From: Stentor roeselii
Taxonomy: Eukaryota; Ciliophora; Heterotrichea; Heterotrichida; Stentoridae
DNA: 64,000 bases
Reading direction: 5' to 3'
Assembly (NCBI GenBank): GCA_006503475.1
Contig: RSEH01000050.1
Span: 1 to 64,000, forward strand
Shown here: positions 20,517 to 32,642 of the stretch, one piece after another
Layout of the letters: every line of letters begins with the position of its first letter
Numbering within the stretch: the stretch's first letter is position 1
Made by a program: the position numbers and the translations under genes
Notes under the pieces: generated by a model
Database searches by the model: none
What the model saw: the letters and a program-made list of their open reading frames with translations, nothing else
Told to the model about the DNA's origin: nothing

Positions 20517-21501
20517 TTTATTGAAGAGGATGGAGGATTTGGGCAGGTGTGAAGATGGAGTTTATTTTGAATTGTTTTGTGATAAGAATAGAATTTTTGG
20601 AACTTTTTGAAGGGATTGAATTGATGATGTTTGAAAATTTTGAAAAATTGTTTTTTGGATTGATTTTTGTGAGATTTGATTATTTTTAGGGTTTTGAAGG
20701 AATTAATAAAGGGTAAACTTATTAATTGGAGCTTTTTTTTACAAATAAAGTTTTTTAAGGATTATTTTTTATTTGATAGGTTTTTATTCTAGTAACAAAA
20801 TTAGAATAGGATGATTTGGACTATATAGGAACAATTTTTTTGATTCAAAGATCATTTAATTCGCTTGAATCAAACCATAATATAAATTCAAATCCAGATT
20901 TTGAAAACTTGAGATGATTCTGAATATGATGTCTAAATTTCTGTATAGTTTACATTCATTTCAAATATTAATAAATAATCATATGTTTTAAGTACCTCTA
21001 ACCAAAAAATTTGATTACTTAAGAATATTCGCTCATGAAAATTCTATATGATAGATTTTTCAAATGTTAATGAAAATAAAATCTGGTGCTCTAAGCTTGG
21101 TTTCCTATGAGGACTCAATTGATAAAACTTATGTTACATCAGTTTTTATTATAGATAAAAATTAGGTATCTTTACTTAAGAATGGTTTATAATTATAAAA
21201 TTATTTAGTTTTATCAAGGATTAAGTTGAATTCCTTAATAAATTAAGCCTAAGCAAGGATAATTTTCTAAATTTTTTACAGCGTTAAGTGAGTGGTATTC
21301 ATTGATGACTGATTGCTATCTAAACTGATTCAGCCATTTACAGTTCTTTAACTGGATATTAATTCTAAATACGAAATAATGGTGAGGCCTGTTAGAAATA
21401 GAAGCTTATGTAGATTAAATGCAGTTTTCTTTCGATAAGAGTGGAAAAGTTTCTCTCTATTCAATAAAGTTTAGATCTCACGATAAAAATCTATATTTAA
21501 A
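20517..21501. other. AT-rich intergenic spacer between copies C and D
   Basis: About 1 kb with no supportable gene, repeat or paralog remnant. The part nearest 20516 is strongly G/T-rich on the plus strand (about 20520-20770). Copy C's start context AATAAA lies directly at its ATG. Confidence 0.55.
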
Positions 21502-24500
21502 CTAATCTTTTTCCTTAGTAAAATTCTCTACTTTTAAACGTGTCAGTTCATCCTGTGATGACTGCAAACCTCGCTCACTTTGCATATGAACTTCAGAATG
21601 GGAGTTTAGTCGACTTTTCTTTTCATTTGCATCATCAAAGCTTGTCTGAAATGTATTTTCTAATCTTTCACACCTATTAAAATAATCTTGACTGCCATAA
21701 GAGTAATTTTGTTGAAATACTGAAGAGTTTTCTCTAAAGCTAATCAGATTTCCGTTATTCTCAATATTTCGCTCTTTGAATTTGTTTTTAGGATTATCTA
21801 CATTTTTTAATTCGTTTTTAAATACTAGGAAGTAAAGATGTTTCATTGATTTGATGTTAAAATTTTGAGTCAAAGTCTCATTTAAATGAATAAAGGTGCA
21901 CTTGCGAGCTCCATCATCCTCATCATAAAACGTTCCTGGTATTGAAATCTTCTCAGAATTAAAATCTTCACTAAAAGAATCTCCTCTACTGAAGAGATAT
22001 TTTAATTTTGGACTAATTTTTACTATAATATCGACAATAGCTCTACTCATCCAGTACAGCCAACTAATCACAAAATAAAAATTCACTAAAACAATCAAAA
22101 TAAAAAGTAGTAACTTGACTTCTTCTCCAATATCATTTGTTAAATAGTAAAGTCCACAGAAAATTGTCAAAAATGCTATTATCAGAGCTTCTAGTTCCAA
22201 ATAATTAAGTTCAAATGAATTGAAAGGATTAAGCTGATATTGTAACAAGAGAGCAAATATTAAAATTATAGTCACACAAAGAGCTTGAACTTGAAAAGAG
22301 ACCTGAGCTAAGAACACAATGATGCAGATAATAAAGATTTTTCTATATATTATAATAAATTCCCAGTAGAATATCGAGGACTTGTAACCATTGCATAAAA
22401 ACCCAAAAATCACTCTGTTATTTTCCTGGTAGAGAACATTCCTCTTTTTTATTATTTTGATGAGAATTACTGTTGGTGTTCCGAATGTCCAAATTATGAT
22501 AGATGGTAGTGAAACCAGCAGAGAATACTTTTCATGTATCTGTGTCCAACATTTAATAGCGATATTTTGATTTAAGTAGGAGCCGATCTGATCAAAGTAT
22601 TTACAAGAATAATTAGAAAGCATGAACTTTGCAATATTCAAATGTATCATAAAGAAAACAATAATAATAGTCAGTGGCAACTCTCTACTTAAAACACTAT
22701 ATGATTTAACCAACCAGCTAATAGCCCCCCAAGCGATAAAAGAAGCAAAAACAATAAAAACAGGCAACAATGAATAAAGAATCATTTTTTTATAGTAAAC
22801 TTTCTCATAAAAATCTTCTTCTGTACTTTCAGTGCATTCAGCTGAAAACAATGAATCAAATGCAGATGCTAAAAACCTATGAGTTCCAAAAAACTGAACA
22901 ACATTCTCAGGCCATGAAAGGTTGAACTCAGTGACCAAAAACAATAATTGCAAGTAATTTGTAAATATTTTAATGTAAATCGAATGCTTGACCTTCCTGA
23001 CAAAGGCTGACCTGATGATGCTCTTGACAAAAACAGCGATAAAAACAACAAAACCAACAACAATAAAGAATAAAATGAAATTATTCACTGTTTGACTAGG
23101 ACATTCCCTGCATTTTCCATCATTAGATTTGAAAAATCCTTGTTGACAAGCAGCACAGGTGATTCCAGTAAATCCTTTCAAACATTTAGTCCGAAAGTCT
23201 TGATCACTGCCTAAACAAGTTCCCTTCACCGGACACTTGTAAAGGACTTCTGACATGTTTGTAGTTCGGTAAAAGCCTGGCTTGACCAAAATGACTGAGC
23301 CTCCAGGACAGATGCCTCCATCTGGGCAGTTCTTGCATGAGTTTTCAGTCTTTATCAGATACTTCCCCTGGGGACAGACTGCGCAGGTGTCCTCTTCTGT
23401 TGCTTCACCGAATGTGCAGGTTCTGAGATGGACTTCAATTGTTAAGAAGTTTTCATAGCTGGTCTCGTCATTTTCAATACTTTGAGATATCGAGTCTGTT
23501 GTCATGTTCAAGTAAACTACTGACCCTGGCGCTGATCTTAATGAAAAGCCGCTGATGTTAAAAATTCCAGAAAATGCGAAAAATGATTTTTTTCCTGTGA
23601 TTATCAGATTCTCATCATTTGTGACTAGGTCCAACTCACTTGAATCATCAGTGGCGACCCTTTCTCCATAGCTGTCATGAAGACTGATGATAATTGAATC
23701 ATTGATTAACTGACCAGGAGGAATATTTTGAAGAAAATATTGAGAATTATTCACTTTTTCATTAAATCTGCTGAAAACAGCTAAAAAAGCTGGAACACTC
23801 GCCAAGTCTTTTCCATATTCAGCTGAATTGTTAAAAAACACGACAGAGGGCTCAAGGTTAGGTTTACTGTTCAACCAGCGAAAGGCTCCTCCATTTCTTT
23901 CAGCTCTGTTATTAGAAAGAACACTTGCTCCTGAGATGTTAAATCGACAGGCTTCACAATCAAGAGCTTGAAGGAAAAACGCTCCACCGTCAAGGGCAGC
24001 AGAGTTGAAATCAATCACAGAGTCACTCACTTCAAGATTCATATCATTTAAAAAAACTGCTCCTCCACTTTTATTTGAAAAATTGTTTAAAAATCTTGAG
24101 TTTTTCATTAAAACTGTTCCTTTTGTACCTCCTCCTTCGAAGTAAGTCGCTCCGTAGTCTAATCCAGAAATATTCATGAAGAGACTTTCATTTATTGTGA
24201 CGCTTTTCATGTTGATACATGAAAGACCTGACACTGGAAATTCCAGATCTTTCATTGAGATTTGTTCGATTTTTAAAGAATTTCCTGAAGTGAAGATTGA
24301 AAACTGCTGGCTTTTTGATAAGGCTTCGGTCTTTGCGAAATTTGAGTTGGTGATAAAAGACTCTTGTTCTGAAAAATGTAAATCTGAACCTGTTAGTGCC
24401 TTGTTACCTGAAAAGATGCTGTTTGAAACTGTTGTAAATGTTTTTCGTGAAAGAATCGCCCCTCCTTGTAAAAGAGAAGTGTTATTTTTAAAGACACTGT

Positions 24501-27500
24501 TACTTACTGAGAAAATTTTACAGTTTTCCACTGAAAGAGCTCCTGCTTGTATTTGTGAGAAACCATTGAAAAAGTAAGAGTTGTTTATACTAAGATTTCC
24601 AAGAGAAGTGAAATAAAGAAAGGGCCCTGCAGATGTTTCCGAGTGTGAAAAATTAGAATTTTCCACAATTAAATCAGTTTCCAAGGCCCTTATCCCGAAA
24701 GATTCACGATCAGCTGTATTATTAAAGTACTCCAACCCATAAATATCAAGGTTAGTACTCGAAAGTTCAACAACACTACTTCCAATCACCTTATTATCCC
24801 TCAAAACTGATGAAAAAATAAGATTTCTCTCACTTCCCACCTTGTCGATTTCAATCAAAGTTGGCTTGTCTCCTTTATTAGAGTTTCTGAAAATCTCAGA
24901 AAATCTAAGCTGAACAAAACTTGCTCCACTTGCCCTGATCAAAGTCCCGAAGTTTTCAAAAATCTTGCAAAAAAAACATTTAAAAACTCCGAGACTCTGA
25001 GATTTCAAAAAATCTCCTCTTAAATGATGAAAAGTTCCATTTTGAGTATCAAGGACAGCATTAGTTAGTTCAGCGAAAGAACTCATAAAACTTACTTCAA
25101 ATTGAAAGGAATTCAAAGTCGCACCAGTTATTTTCAAAGTTTTTGCAAGTTCATTTTCTAGATATGAAGAAATATTTTTCACTGAAACTTGTTTGAAAAT
25201 TATAAAAGTTTTTTGAATGTCTTTTCCTGTTATTAAAAACACGGTTTCTGCTTTGGTACTGTCTGAAACTTGGAAATTTTCAAGTTCTAGCTGCTTTCCG
25301 GTACCTTGGTACTCGGCGATGATACCTGGGAAGTCAATAAGGGAGTTATTTTTGAACTTTATATTTGAAAATCGCAGTAAGCCACCTGAATGACCGTCAA
25401 AAATCATTGAAGTTGATTCAAAGTTGTTACTTCCTTGAACATCTGAGATGAAAGAGTCGTTTATTACTAGTTTTTTAGTAATGAAAAGAAAAATACTGTA
25501 TGAAGATGAAATTCTTGTGAATGTGAGGTTTTTAATGTAGATGTTATGTCCTTGCACGCCTCCTAAAGAATCGATTAAAAGAATACCTGAGTCTCCTTTG
25601 GAGTACACATCTTTTATATTAAAGTTTTCAATTATAATGGTGGACTGCTTTGTTCCTGAAGCTGTCAGTTTCAAAAAGCCACAGTCTCCGTAGTAGTTTT
25701 TTATATCATTCGAGGAAACGTTGATCAATGAGAATGATTCAAATGCAGAGGCAAGTAAAGGTGAAGCGTAGTTAACTGCCACTTTAGATACTTTCAGATC
25801 AGTGATGCGAATATTCAAAGCCTTTGAGAACTCAACAAAACTTCCTGCTAAGTTCGAAACATTTGAAAGGTTTAAAGTCTCAATTTTCACTTGGTCAATT
25901 TGGTTGAATAAAAGAAGACTGCCAAAATCACTATTCGAAGAAATTGCGACAAAGGTTGTAGATGTGAGATTTAAACCTCCTTGAATTTTCTCGAAAATGA
26001 TTCCTAAAGTAGTATTCGAATCACAAGAAGTGTTTTGAATGTAAGTGTTATTCAAACTCACCCTGTAACACTCGACTAGTTTTAAGGTACCTAAGCAATT
26101 TAAGTCTTGGATAAGGTCTGACCTTGGAATGATAGATAAATATTTACGCATTTTCGGAAAGCTGTCAATGATCAGCCTTACCATTTCACGTCCTCCATCA
26201 TGAAGGTTGTAAAATTTTATGTCTTTTAACTCAACATTCGGGTTACTCTGAATAAAAATCGCGAATTCTCCTGCACTGACACGATTAAATGAAATTTTAC
26301 TAAGTTCTACTGTTCTTTTATTCACGAATTTTACTTGTTGATCAAAAATAAGATATTCTCCAATCTTGTCAATTTTCTTCAAGTTTCCATTGAAAATCAA
26401 AGAAATGATCGAATTTCCAGCTGAAGCGATTGAATCAAAGTGTACATTGAAAATTCTTATATTATGAGTAATCTGAGTAAAGTATCGAATAAATCTAGAA
26501 GATGAGTAAATATTTTCAAATCTTGAATTTAACAATTGAAAATGCAACAGGTTGTAAGCCTCTGAATCCTTGTATTCCAATGACGAGGTATCGATGTCAA
26601 GCAAAGAGTTCACATAAAGACTCTTAAATTCACAGTCATCTATCAGAATGGTCCCCAGAAAGTCCTTCACTCTTATCAAGGCTGTGTTGAATTCGTGCTT
26701 CGGGTTGCTGTAGGCGACGCTTAAGGAAAATTTAATTCCTGTGAGTTTTATTGAGTAGAAGTTTTCAACCTTTAAAAATCCTCCTGTTTTTATGAAATCG
26801 TTTATTTCGTAGCCAGCACCCAAATCTTCTACAAGTCCTTTTGTGTAGATGAATTTGGCACTTGAACACTGTTTTGAACATGAAGCTTCAATCACGACTC
26901 CTTCCCTGCCTGGTTGCATTTCCAAGAAATTTACATTTTCTAGTGTCAGGTTTGAATCAGACTTTATGAAATACTTGAACTGGTTACGAAAAGACTTGAA
27001 AGTCACATTTGTTAAATACGTGTTTCCATTAAAATTAAAAAAAAATTCAAATTCATAAAAATTGCATATTAAACATTGAGTTAAACATTTCGAAAATAGG
27101 GTTTCTTGATCATTTTCATTTTCGGCTAAATAAATTTCATTTTTGTCATTAGCTGCTATCCATCCAATTGATTGATCCGAAAAGACTCTGAAGTTCGGAC
27201 AGTAAAAACAATCTTGATTAGGTAAATCACAGTCCTCTGACAGTATTCTTTCTCCGTTGAATATAATATTTTTGATTAAAATCTGTCCAGTCCAAGAAAT
27301 CTTCAATAGAATATCAAAAGAATCTAAATCAAAAATTTTCGACCAGTAAACAATCGAAGGTCGAGAAGGGTCTAAGCTTTCGATAGTAAGAAATTGATAT
27401 TCAGAGGATTTTAGCGGATTATAATAACTTCTCCCTTCTTTTAGTATAACATTACTGTCGAACACATAAAAGAACTCTCCAGGTAGCAGTTTGATATCAG

Positions 27501-28950
27501 TATAATTCAAAGAGACAAATGCAAAAGCTTGAAAAAGTGAAAGGAAAGGACTACCCAAGCTTCCATCACCAGTGACTTGCGGAGGATCACTTGATTCCAC
27601 ATAGATCACTTGTGGGTTATTACTGGTCCCGATGTTCGATTTTGTACACCAAATAAAGTTACTGGAGCTAGAAAATAATGAGGTTAAGTTCAGATTTGTT
27701 GTTAAGTCTGAAGGACATTCATTCGCATCTGGTTTGCGTTCACTGCGATACATATAACCTTCACATATCACGCAACTTTCATTAGTTGATCTTAAACATT
27801 TTTCAATGTTGTTTTTGCTTCGACCCATGCACCAGAGTGCAGCAGGTGAATAACAAGCTGATGTTGTTTCACATTTTTCTCCATCTAAAGAGTCGTAAAG
27901 TCTTAAGTCTGTCTCGCTGCAACCTTCTGGAAGGTTTTTTAGAGAAAAAAAGGAATAATTTCCATATATTAAAGTACTGAGAATTCGTGATCTTCTAATG
28001 AAATTGTCGGTTGAGTTTTGGATGTTAAACCAGCAGTCAGCTACATAACAATCTTGCTCATTATAATCATTTGGGTAAAGTCTGATAAATTCGTTTCCGA
28101 ATTGATACTGGCTGCAGCCACTCGAACACACACAGTCATCATAATCGAACTCGCAGGCCTCGGTAAAGCATTCAATCTCACAAATGTTATTATTTCTCAT
28201 ATGGTAAAAGCATCCTGATCCGCAGTATCCACACATTCCTCTTTTATAATTACACTCTATAGTGCTACAAGGGTCAGAAGGCCCTTCACAATCTTTATCA
28301 AGTTCAGTCATTCGACATCCGGGGCTGCATATACAATCATCCCCATCATGATTACACAATGTCGACCATAAGCAGAAAACATCACAAACTCCATTATCAA
28401 CATCTGAATACTTACAATACAGATCACAATGTTCAGAGCAAGGATTTCCTACTACATTTCGACAATACAAATCCCTGCAAATATCATTTTCACATGTTTC
28501 TTTTTCAATATCTTTTTTCCTACATCCATTCACACAAATATTGCATTCAAGTAAGTCATAATCGCAATAATACGTATTACAAAGGCCATGCTCATCACAT
28601 TTTTCGTTAAAAAGTTCTTCTAAAGTGCATCCAGATTCACAGATCCCGCAAAGTCCTAAGTCAAATCCACAAACTGCATTGTTGCAGGCCTCATCACATT
28701 CATTGTTTCCCAAGAGTTCAAGTGAACATTCAGTCTTCAAACATGAGCCTAGACAGTCGGACATAACGAAAATCTCTAAGTTTGAATTTCCATCAGAAGG
28801 TACTGATGAGTCGAAGTTGCAGAGAAGATTGTTGCATTTCAAGTCGCAAATATAGTTTCCTCGGGTTTCTATATTGCAATTTCGAAAAGGACATTCAAAT
28901 TCTGAGATTGCTCCAGGTAGAGATAATACAAAGAAGATGTGCAAGACCAT
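21502..28950 (-). CDS. Giant LNR / beta-helix / Cys-rich / polytopic surface protein, copy D (2482 aa)
   Basis: This is the third intact member. It has a leader, LNR-like modules (about 18-320), the linker with CMGRSKNNIEKC, a beta-helix starting at TGDGSLGSPFLSLFQA (about 458-1720), a GCC2/GCC3-type segment with CPDGGICPGG (about 1847-1947), 8-9 membrane helices (about 1950-2303) and a polar tail of about 175 residues. The tail begins with the same motif as copy B (EKI-x-IP-x-TFYDE-x-DGARK, then SMKHL-x-F-x-VFK) but then diverges and lacks B's acidic Ser runs. Membrane-region motifs shared by all copies include an IKIFTNYLQ-like helix, a REVPLTI or RELPLTI start of one helix, and a GFLC-x-GY segment. 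It starts at ATG 28950 after CTAATAAA and ends with TAG. Confidence 0.9.
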   Translation of the reverse strand: MVLHIFFVLSLPGAISEFECPFRNCNIETRGNYICDLKCNNLLCNFDSSVPSDGNSNLEIFVMSDCLGSCLKTECSLELLGNNECDEACNNAVCGFDLGLCGICESGCTLEELFNEKCDEHGLCNTYYCDYDLLECNICVNGCRKKDIEKETCENDICRDLYCRNVVGNPCSEHCDLYCKYSDVDNGVCDVFCLWSTLCNHDGDDCICSPGCRMTELDKDCEGPSDPCSTIECNYKRGMCGYCGSGCFYHMRNNNICEIECFTEACEFDYDDCVCSSGCSQYQFGNEFIRLYPNDYNEQDCYVADCWFNIQNSTDNFIRRSRILSTLIYGNYSFFSLKNLPEGCSETDLRLYDSLDGEKCETTSACYSPAALWCMGRSKNNIEKCLRSTNESCVICEGYMYRSERKPDANECPSDLTTNLNLTSLFSSSSNFIWCTKSNIGTSNNPQVIYVESSDPPQVTGDGSLGSPFLSLFQAFAFVSLNYTDIKLLPGEFFYVFDSNVILKEGRSYYNPLKSSEYQFLTIESLDPSRPSIVYWSKIFDLDSFDILLKISWTGQILIKNIIFNGERILSEDCDLPNQDCFYCPNFRVFSDQSIGWIAANDKNEIYLAENENDQETLFSKCLTQCLICNFYEFEFFFNFNGNTYLTNVTFKSFRNQFKYFIKSDSNLTLENVNFLEMQPGREGVVIEASCSKQCSSAKFIYTKGLVEDLGAGYEINDFIKTGGFLKVENFYSIKLTGIKFSLSVAYSNPKHEFNTALIRVKDFLGTILIDDCEFKSLYVNSLLDIDTSSLEYKDSEAYNLLHFQLLNSRFENIYSSSRFIRYFTQITHNIRIFNVHFDSIASAGNSIISLIFNGNLKKIDKIGEYLIFDQQVKFVNKRTVELSKISFNRVSAGEFAIFIQSNPNVELKDIKFYNLHDGGREMVRLIIDSFPKMRKYLSIIPRSDLIQDLNCLGTLKLVECYRVSLNNTYIQNTSCDSNTTLGIIFEKIQGGLNLTSTTFVAISSNSDFGSLLLFNQIDQVKIETLNLSNVSNLAGSFVEFSKALNIRITDLKVSKVAVNYASPLLASAFESFSLINVSSNDIKNYYGDCGFLKLTASGTKQSTIIIENFNIKDVYSKGDSGILLIDSLGGVQGHNIYIKNLTFTRISSSYSIFLFITKKLVINDSFISDVQGSNNFESTSMIFDGHSGGLLRFSNIKFKNNSLIDFPGIIAEYQGTGKQLELENFQVSDSTKAETVFLITGKDIQKTFIIFKQVSVKNISSYLENELAKTLKITGATLNSFQFEVSFMSSFAELTNAVLDTQNGTFHHLRGDFLKSQSLGVFKCFFCKIFENFGTLIRASGASFVQLRFSEIFRNSNKGDKPTLIEIDKVGSERNLIFSSVLRDNKVIGSSVVELSSTNLDIYGLEYFNNTADRESFGIRALETDLIVENSNFSHSETSAGPFLYFTSLGNLSINNSYFFNGFSQIQAGALSVENCKIFSVSNSVFKNNTSLLQGGAILSRKTFTTVSNSIFSGNKALTGSDLHFSEQESFITNSNFAKTEALSKSQQFSIFTSGNSLKIEQISMKDLEFPVSGLSCINMKSVTINESLFMNISGLDYGATYFEGGGTKGTVLMKNSRFLNNFSNKSGGAVFLNDMNLEVSDSVIDFNSAALDGGAFFLQALDCEACRFNISGASVLSNNRAERNGGAFRWLNSKPNLEPSVVFFNNSAEYGKDLASVPAFLAVFSRFNEKVNNSQYFLQNIPPGQLINDSIIISLHDSYGERVATDDSSELDLVTNDENLIITGKKSFFAFSGIFNISGFSLRSAPGSVVYLNMTTDSISQSIENDETSYENFLTIEVHLRTCTFGEATEEDTCAVCPQGKYLIKTENSCKNCPDGGICPGGSVILVKPGFYRTTNMSEVLYKCPVKGTCLGSDQDFRTKCLKGFTGITCAACQQGFFKSNDGKCRECPSQTVNNFILFFIVVGFVVFIAVFVKSIIRSAFVRKVKHSIYIKIFTNYLQLLFLVTEFNLSWPENVVQFFGTHRFLASAFDSLFSAECTESTEEDFYEKVYYKKMILYSLLPVFIVFASFIAWGAISWLVKSYSVLSRELPLTIIIVFFMIHLNIAKFMLSNYSCKYFDQIGSYLNQNIAIKCWTQIHEKYSLLVSLPSIIIWTFGTPTVILIKIIKKRNVLYQENNRVIFGFLCNGYKSSIFYWEFIIIYRKIFIICIIVFLAQVSFQVQALCVTIILIFALLLQYQLNPFNSFELNYLELEALIIAFLTIFCGLYYLTNDIGEEVKLLLFILIVLVNFYFVISWLYWMSRAIVDIIVKISPKLKYLFSRGDSFSEDFNSEKISIPGTFYDEDDGARKCTFIHLNETLTQNFNIKSMKHLYFLVFKNELKNVDNPKNKFKERNIENNGNLISFRENSSVFQQNYSYGSQDYFNRCERLENTFQTSFDDANEKKSRLNSHSEVHMQSERGLQSSQDELTRLKVENFTKEKD

Positions 28951-31900
28951 TTTATTAGAGTTTAGGTTTTGAATTATGATTGAAAATTACTGAGTTTTAT
29001 ATGAGATATTTATTGTTAGGGGAATAAGAGTTTATTGCTGGATTTGAGATCATTTTGACATTGTAAATAGAAATTTGGTGTTTTTGCAATATTTTTTTTG
29101 TAGGCTAGTTATAAATTTTTCTCGAATTTCTAATTTTATAAGAAATCAAGGATTTTATTTTGGTATTTTTTTTTGGTCTTGTAAATTTGATTATCTTTAG
29201 AGTGAAAATCAAGTACTCACAATGATTATCCAAGTTCACACGTTGAAAGATTTATTTTATATAAAGCAAGTGAAATTCAATAGTTATAACTATTTTTGCT
29301 CTAAATTTAATAATAGATAGATGATATATATTAGGAAAAATATTAGAATTCATTTTTATAAACTTAAAGACAATATGCGAGAAAATTAACTAATTTGAGT
29401 ATAGATTATTTGAACTGATTCAGAACTTGTAATTTACATAAGAATTTCAGTTCTATTAAGAATCTTTCATTCATAAACTGAAAATCATGTAATTATTAAA
29501 TTTTCTAACACGAAGATTTTTCCTGATGATATTCTATTCTTCAAGTTTTCTTTCTTTTGATAAGTAAAAATATAAGCTTGAACTGTTAAGAGAAAATAAT
29601 TATTGCACCTAAAATTCTTATCATATATATTCATAATTTCACAAATTCGTATTGTTTTATCAAAATGCAGAGCAGAGAAGTATTTATTACTTCTAATTTT
29701 TTACATTTATGGCTTATTGATTATTATGCCTTAATCTCCTGAATTCTATTCCCGCCATTGTAGCTTCTACAAGAAGTGTCTGATTATTGACTCTGAACTT
29801 TTAACCGATATGCAGGATTAGAACTCCTCAAATTTATCATCACCTATATTTACAACATTCTCATCAAAATCTTTCCATTTGTTATTATAACGATCTTCCT
29901 AATTCTACCATCACAGATCATCACAACACAGTAACTATTGCCTTTGGAGTTACTCTGATTATTTCTATTTTCAGCAAAATGAATATAATTACACTGAACC
30001 TCAAGTAATCCTGCTAGTCTTTATCATGAAAGACTGGTATTTTTAATTATTTTCCTTTCATATGATCTATGTTATCATTTTTCTGTTTAAAATTATTTCA
30101 TTCAACACCAAAATTTTTTTTCTGTCTTTTCGTAGATAAACCGATTCCAGGGCAATAATTAAAGTATCAGGTGTTAGCGTATGTTGTCGAAATCCATAAA
30201 GCAAATATCATATTTCTTCACCTTACTCTTAAAGCTGCATTAAGCTTGGTCTTTTGAATCCAAGAAATGAATTTTTCATTAAAAGTATATTATTTCGATG
30301 TAGATTCAGAAATTACTCACAAATGACTGATTTTGGGTATGATAAAAAGAGTCTTATATGCAAATATATAAATTTTGAAGGTATATAGATATTTTGGATT
30401 TTTAATAAAGTATCCTAAACTTTTAACCTCCTGTCTTGATTATTATAACTGCTTCAATTAGTTGCTAGTGGCTTTTGTAATTCTGTAACAGAATGTATCT
30501 GAGCCCCACAGATTGAAGTTTCACCTGCTTGTTGAAAGAAAAGCTTTTCACTTTTCAACGTTACTCATAGTGTATAATTAAGGATTTCAGCTCATCTGAG
30601 AAATACTATTCCTTAAGTTAACTATTCACTAAGTCTTCTAAGTAATCATTAGTACTCAGCTTTAACATTTTATGAGGATATCAATCTGTGATAATGCATA
30701 TAAATAGAATAACTCTTTACTAGTTTTTATTTCATCTTGTAATTAATGATCTCCTGCAATTCATTACAAAATCTATATCCATCATAGCCACAGCTACATT
30801 TACCTATATAGGTAAGCGATAGGTTTTGTAATTGAACTATCATTGTATTTTTATCCAACTTACTTATATAAAACTAGAGTTATCTGGCACTTAATTATCT
30901 TTCCATCATTTTCGCAAAACTGACACACAAAATCACAATATCCTGTCGATTGTTATCTGTGAGGCTTTTTTTCGGTTTATAAAATAATTTAAAATATTTT
31001 CTCTGATCACATTTCAAAAAAAATTTACTGGCAGATGGATTTGACTACAAGTTGAAATTTCAACCAGTGCCCGCACATATTTATTGAAGCCACATTAAAG
31101 TCTGAATATAAACTAAAAGGCTGATTTACATCTTTTCTAATGCATTTAGAATCTGAGTATATTCCCGATTTGTATTGGAAGAAATAAAAAATTTGGTCTT
31201 GTAGAAGAAGATTAAAGATTTTAGAATCCATTCTTGGTTACATTAGGAATAGTTTAGCAACAGAAATTGACATCTTTGAATTTCTTGATGCTTTATGTTA
31301 ATCGCGAATAAGTTCGTCCGAAATAACCTCGAACGCATTATAAATACATTCGAAATTAAAACCTTACATTTAGTAGCATTTTCTTCTAATTGAAATTTAT
31401 ATATATCTCAAACATGATCATCAACCTCTTAAAACATCTTGATAGTTATTTTTAGTTCCTGCAAAGATTGAATTGTTGAATTATCGAAAAAAAAATAACT
31501 ACTCAGTTATATTTAAACAATCCTAGTAGCTTATAGAACTATTTATCTGTGATGTCTCACTATGTGAACTTTACTATTTTTAGCTGAAATTTCTATATTA
31601 AATGAAGACTGCTTTCTTATTGAAGTTGAAAAGCAATTTAAGATGATTAATACTTTCAAATTTACAAAGCAAGTAACTCTGAATTTAAAATTTCCTGATC
31701 CTGATGGCTCGAATAAAAAAATGTTCAAATGATTAAAAAAGATTGATTGTCTTCATCTGAATTATCAGTATTGATTTTATGCACAGTTAAATACTATTTG
31801 AAGATGAAATCGATATCATATTGTAAATTTTATATATAAATTACAAGTTTTAATATATAGAGCATCTTTCTATTTAAATTACTTGATTTATAATTACTCT

Positions 31901-32642
31901 GAATTTTAGGCAAGTTAAAAAAAAAGGCATAAGCTATAGTAATTATAACTGCAGGACCATAATGATCATTAGAGTTGAAAATTGCTCAATATGCGATATT
32001 TAGAAAAGTATTATGAGATTAAAAGTACTATTCGTGTGTACAACAAAATTACTTCTTCGATTATAAAATATTTTTGATAAAATTAAGATTAGTAATTAGT
32101 AAGAAATTCTTAATTATATTATTGGTTTTGGAAAAATGCTTGAGTACATAAGCCAATACTATTTAGCAGTTGTATATAATTACTAATTAATTAAACATAT
32201 TAGTTTTATGTTAATGATAAATAAACTCCTTTAATAGCTGACAAGTTATTAATTGGGAGGTATAAATCAAATTACAATAAATTATGATCTTATTCTTATG
32301 ATTTCATCTGAGATATTTTAATATTAAAATATGAACAAGTTTATATAATGATTATTTCGAAGGATACTTTCAAGATAAGTTATAAACCTTATTAACAGAA
32401 CTTTGATATAATAAAAGAAGCTTACTATTATTTAAATACATTTCTTACCAAACTATAAATTTATCATAAGAGCCTTTATCCATCAGCATTAAAACAATCA
32501 ATAATCTAAAAAAAGAAAATAATTCTCTCATCTCATAAAAACTAACTCAATCCAAAATTCTCAAATACCTTCATTTTCACCAGAAAATAATCAACATATT
32601 TAAATCCTCATTCTTTCAAGCCTTTCTGGCAAATCAATTATT
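28951..32642. other. 3.7-kb gene-free AT-rich region with traces of decayed coding sequence
   Basis: No long open frame exists. On the minus strand, about 31730-30730 reads as broken pieces with a Cys-rich, EGF-like look, for example GKCSCGYDGYRFC at about 30790 and YCDFVCQFCEND at about 30920. Stops lie between the pieces. Short frames at 31025-31231 and 31543-31728 (minus strand) may be remnants of the same decayed gene, but this is tentative. The remainder shows nothing I can support. It separates the surface-protein array from the dense gene block. Confidence 0.4.

Noticed and set aside
31025-31728. Two short minus-strand genes (31025-31231 and 31543-31728)
   Set aside because: Both lack start context and neighbours in frame, and fit better as pieces of decayed coding DNA or chance.
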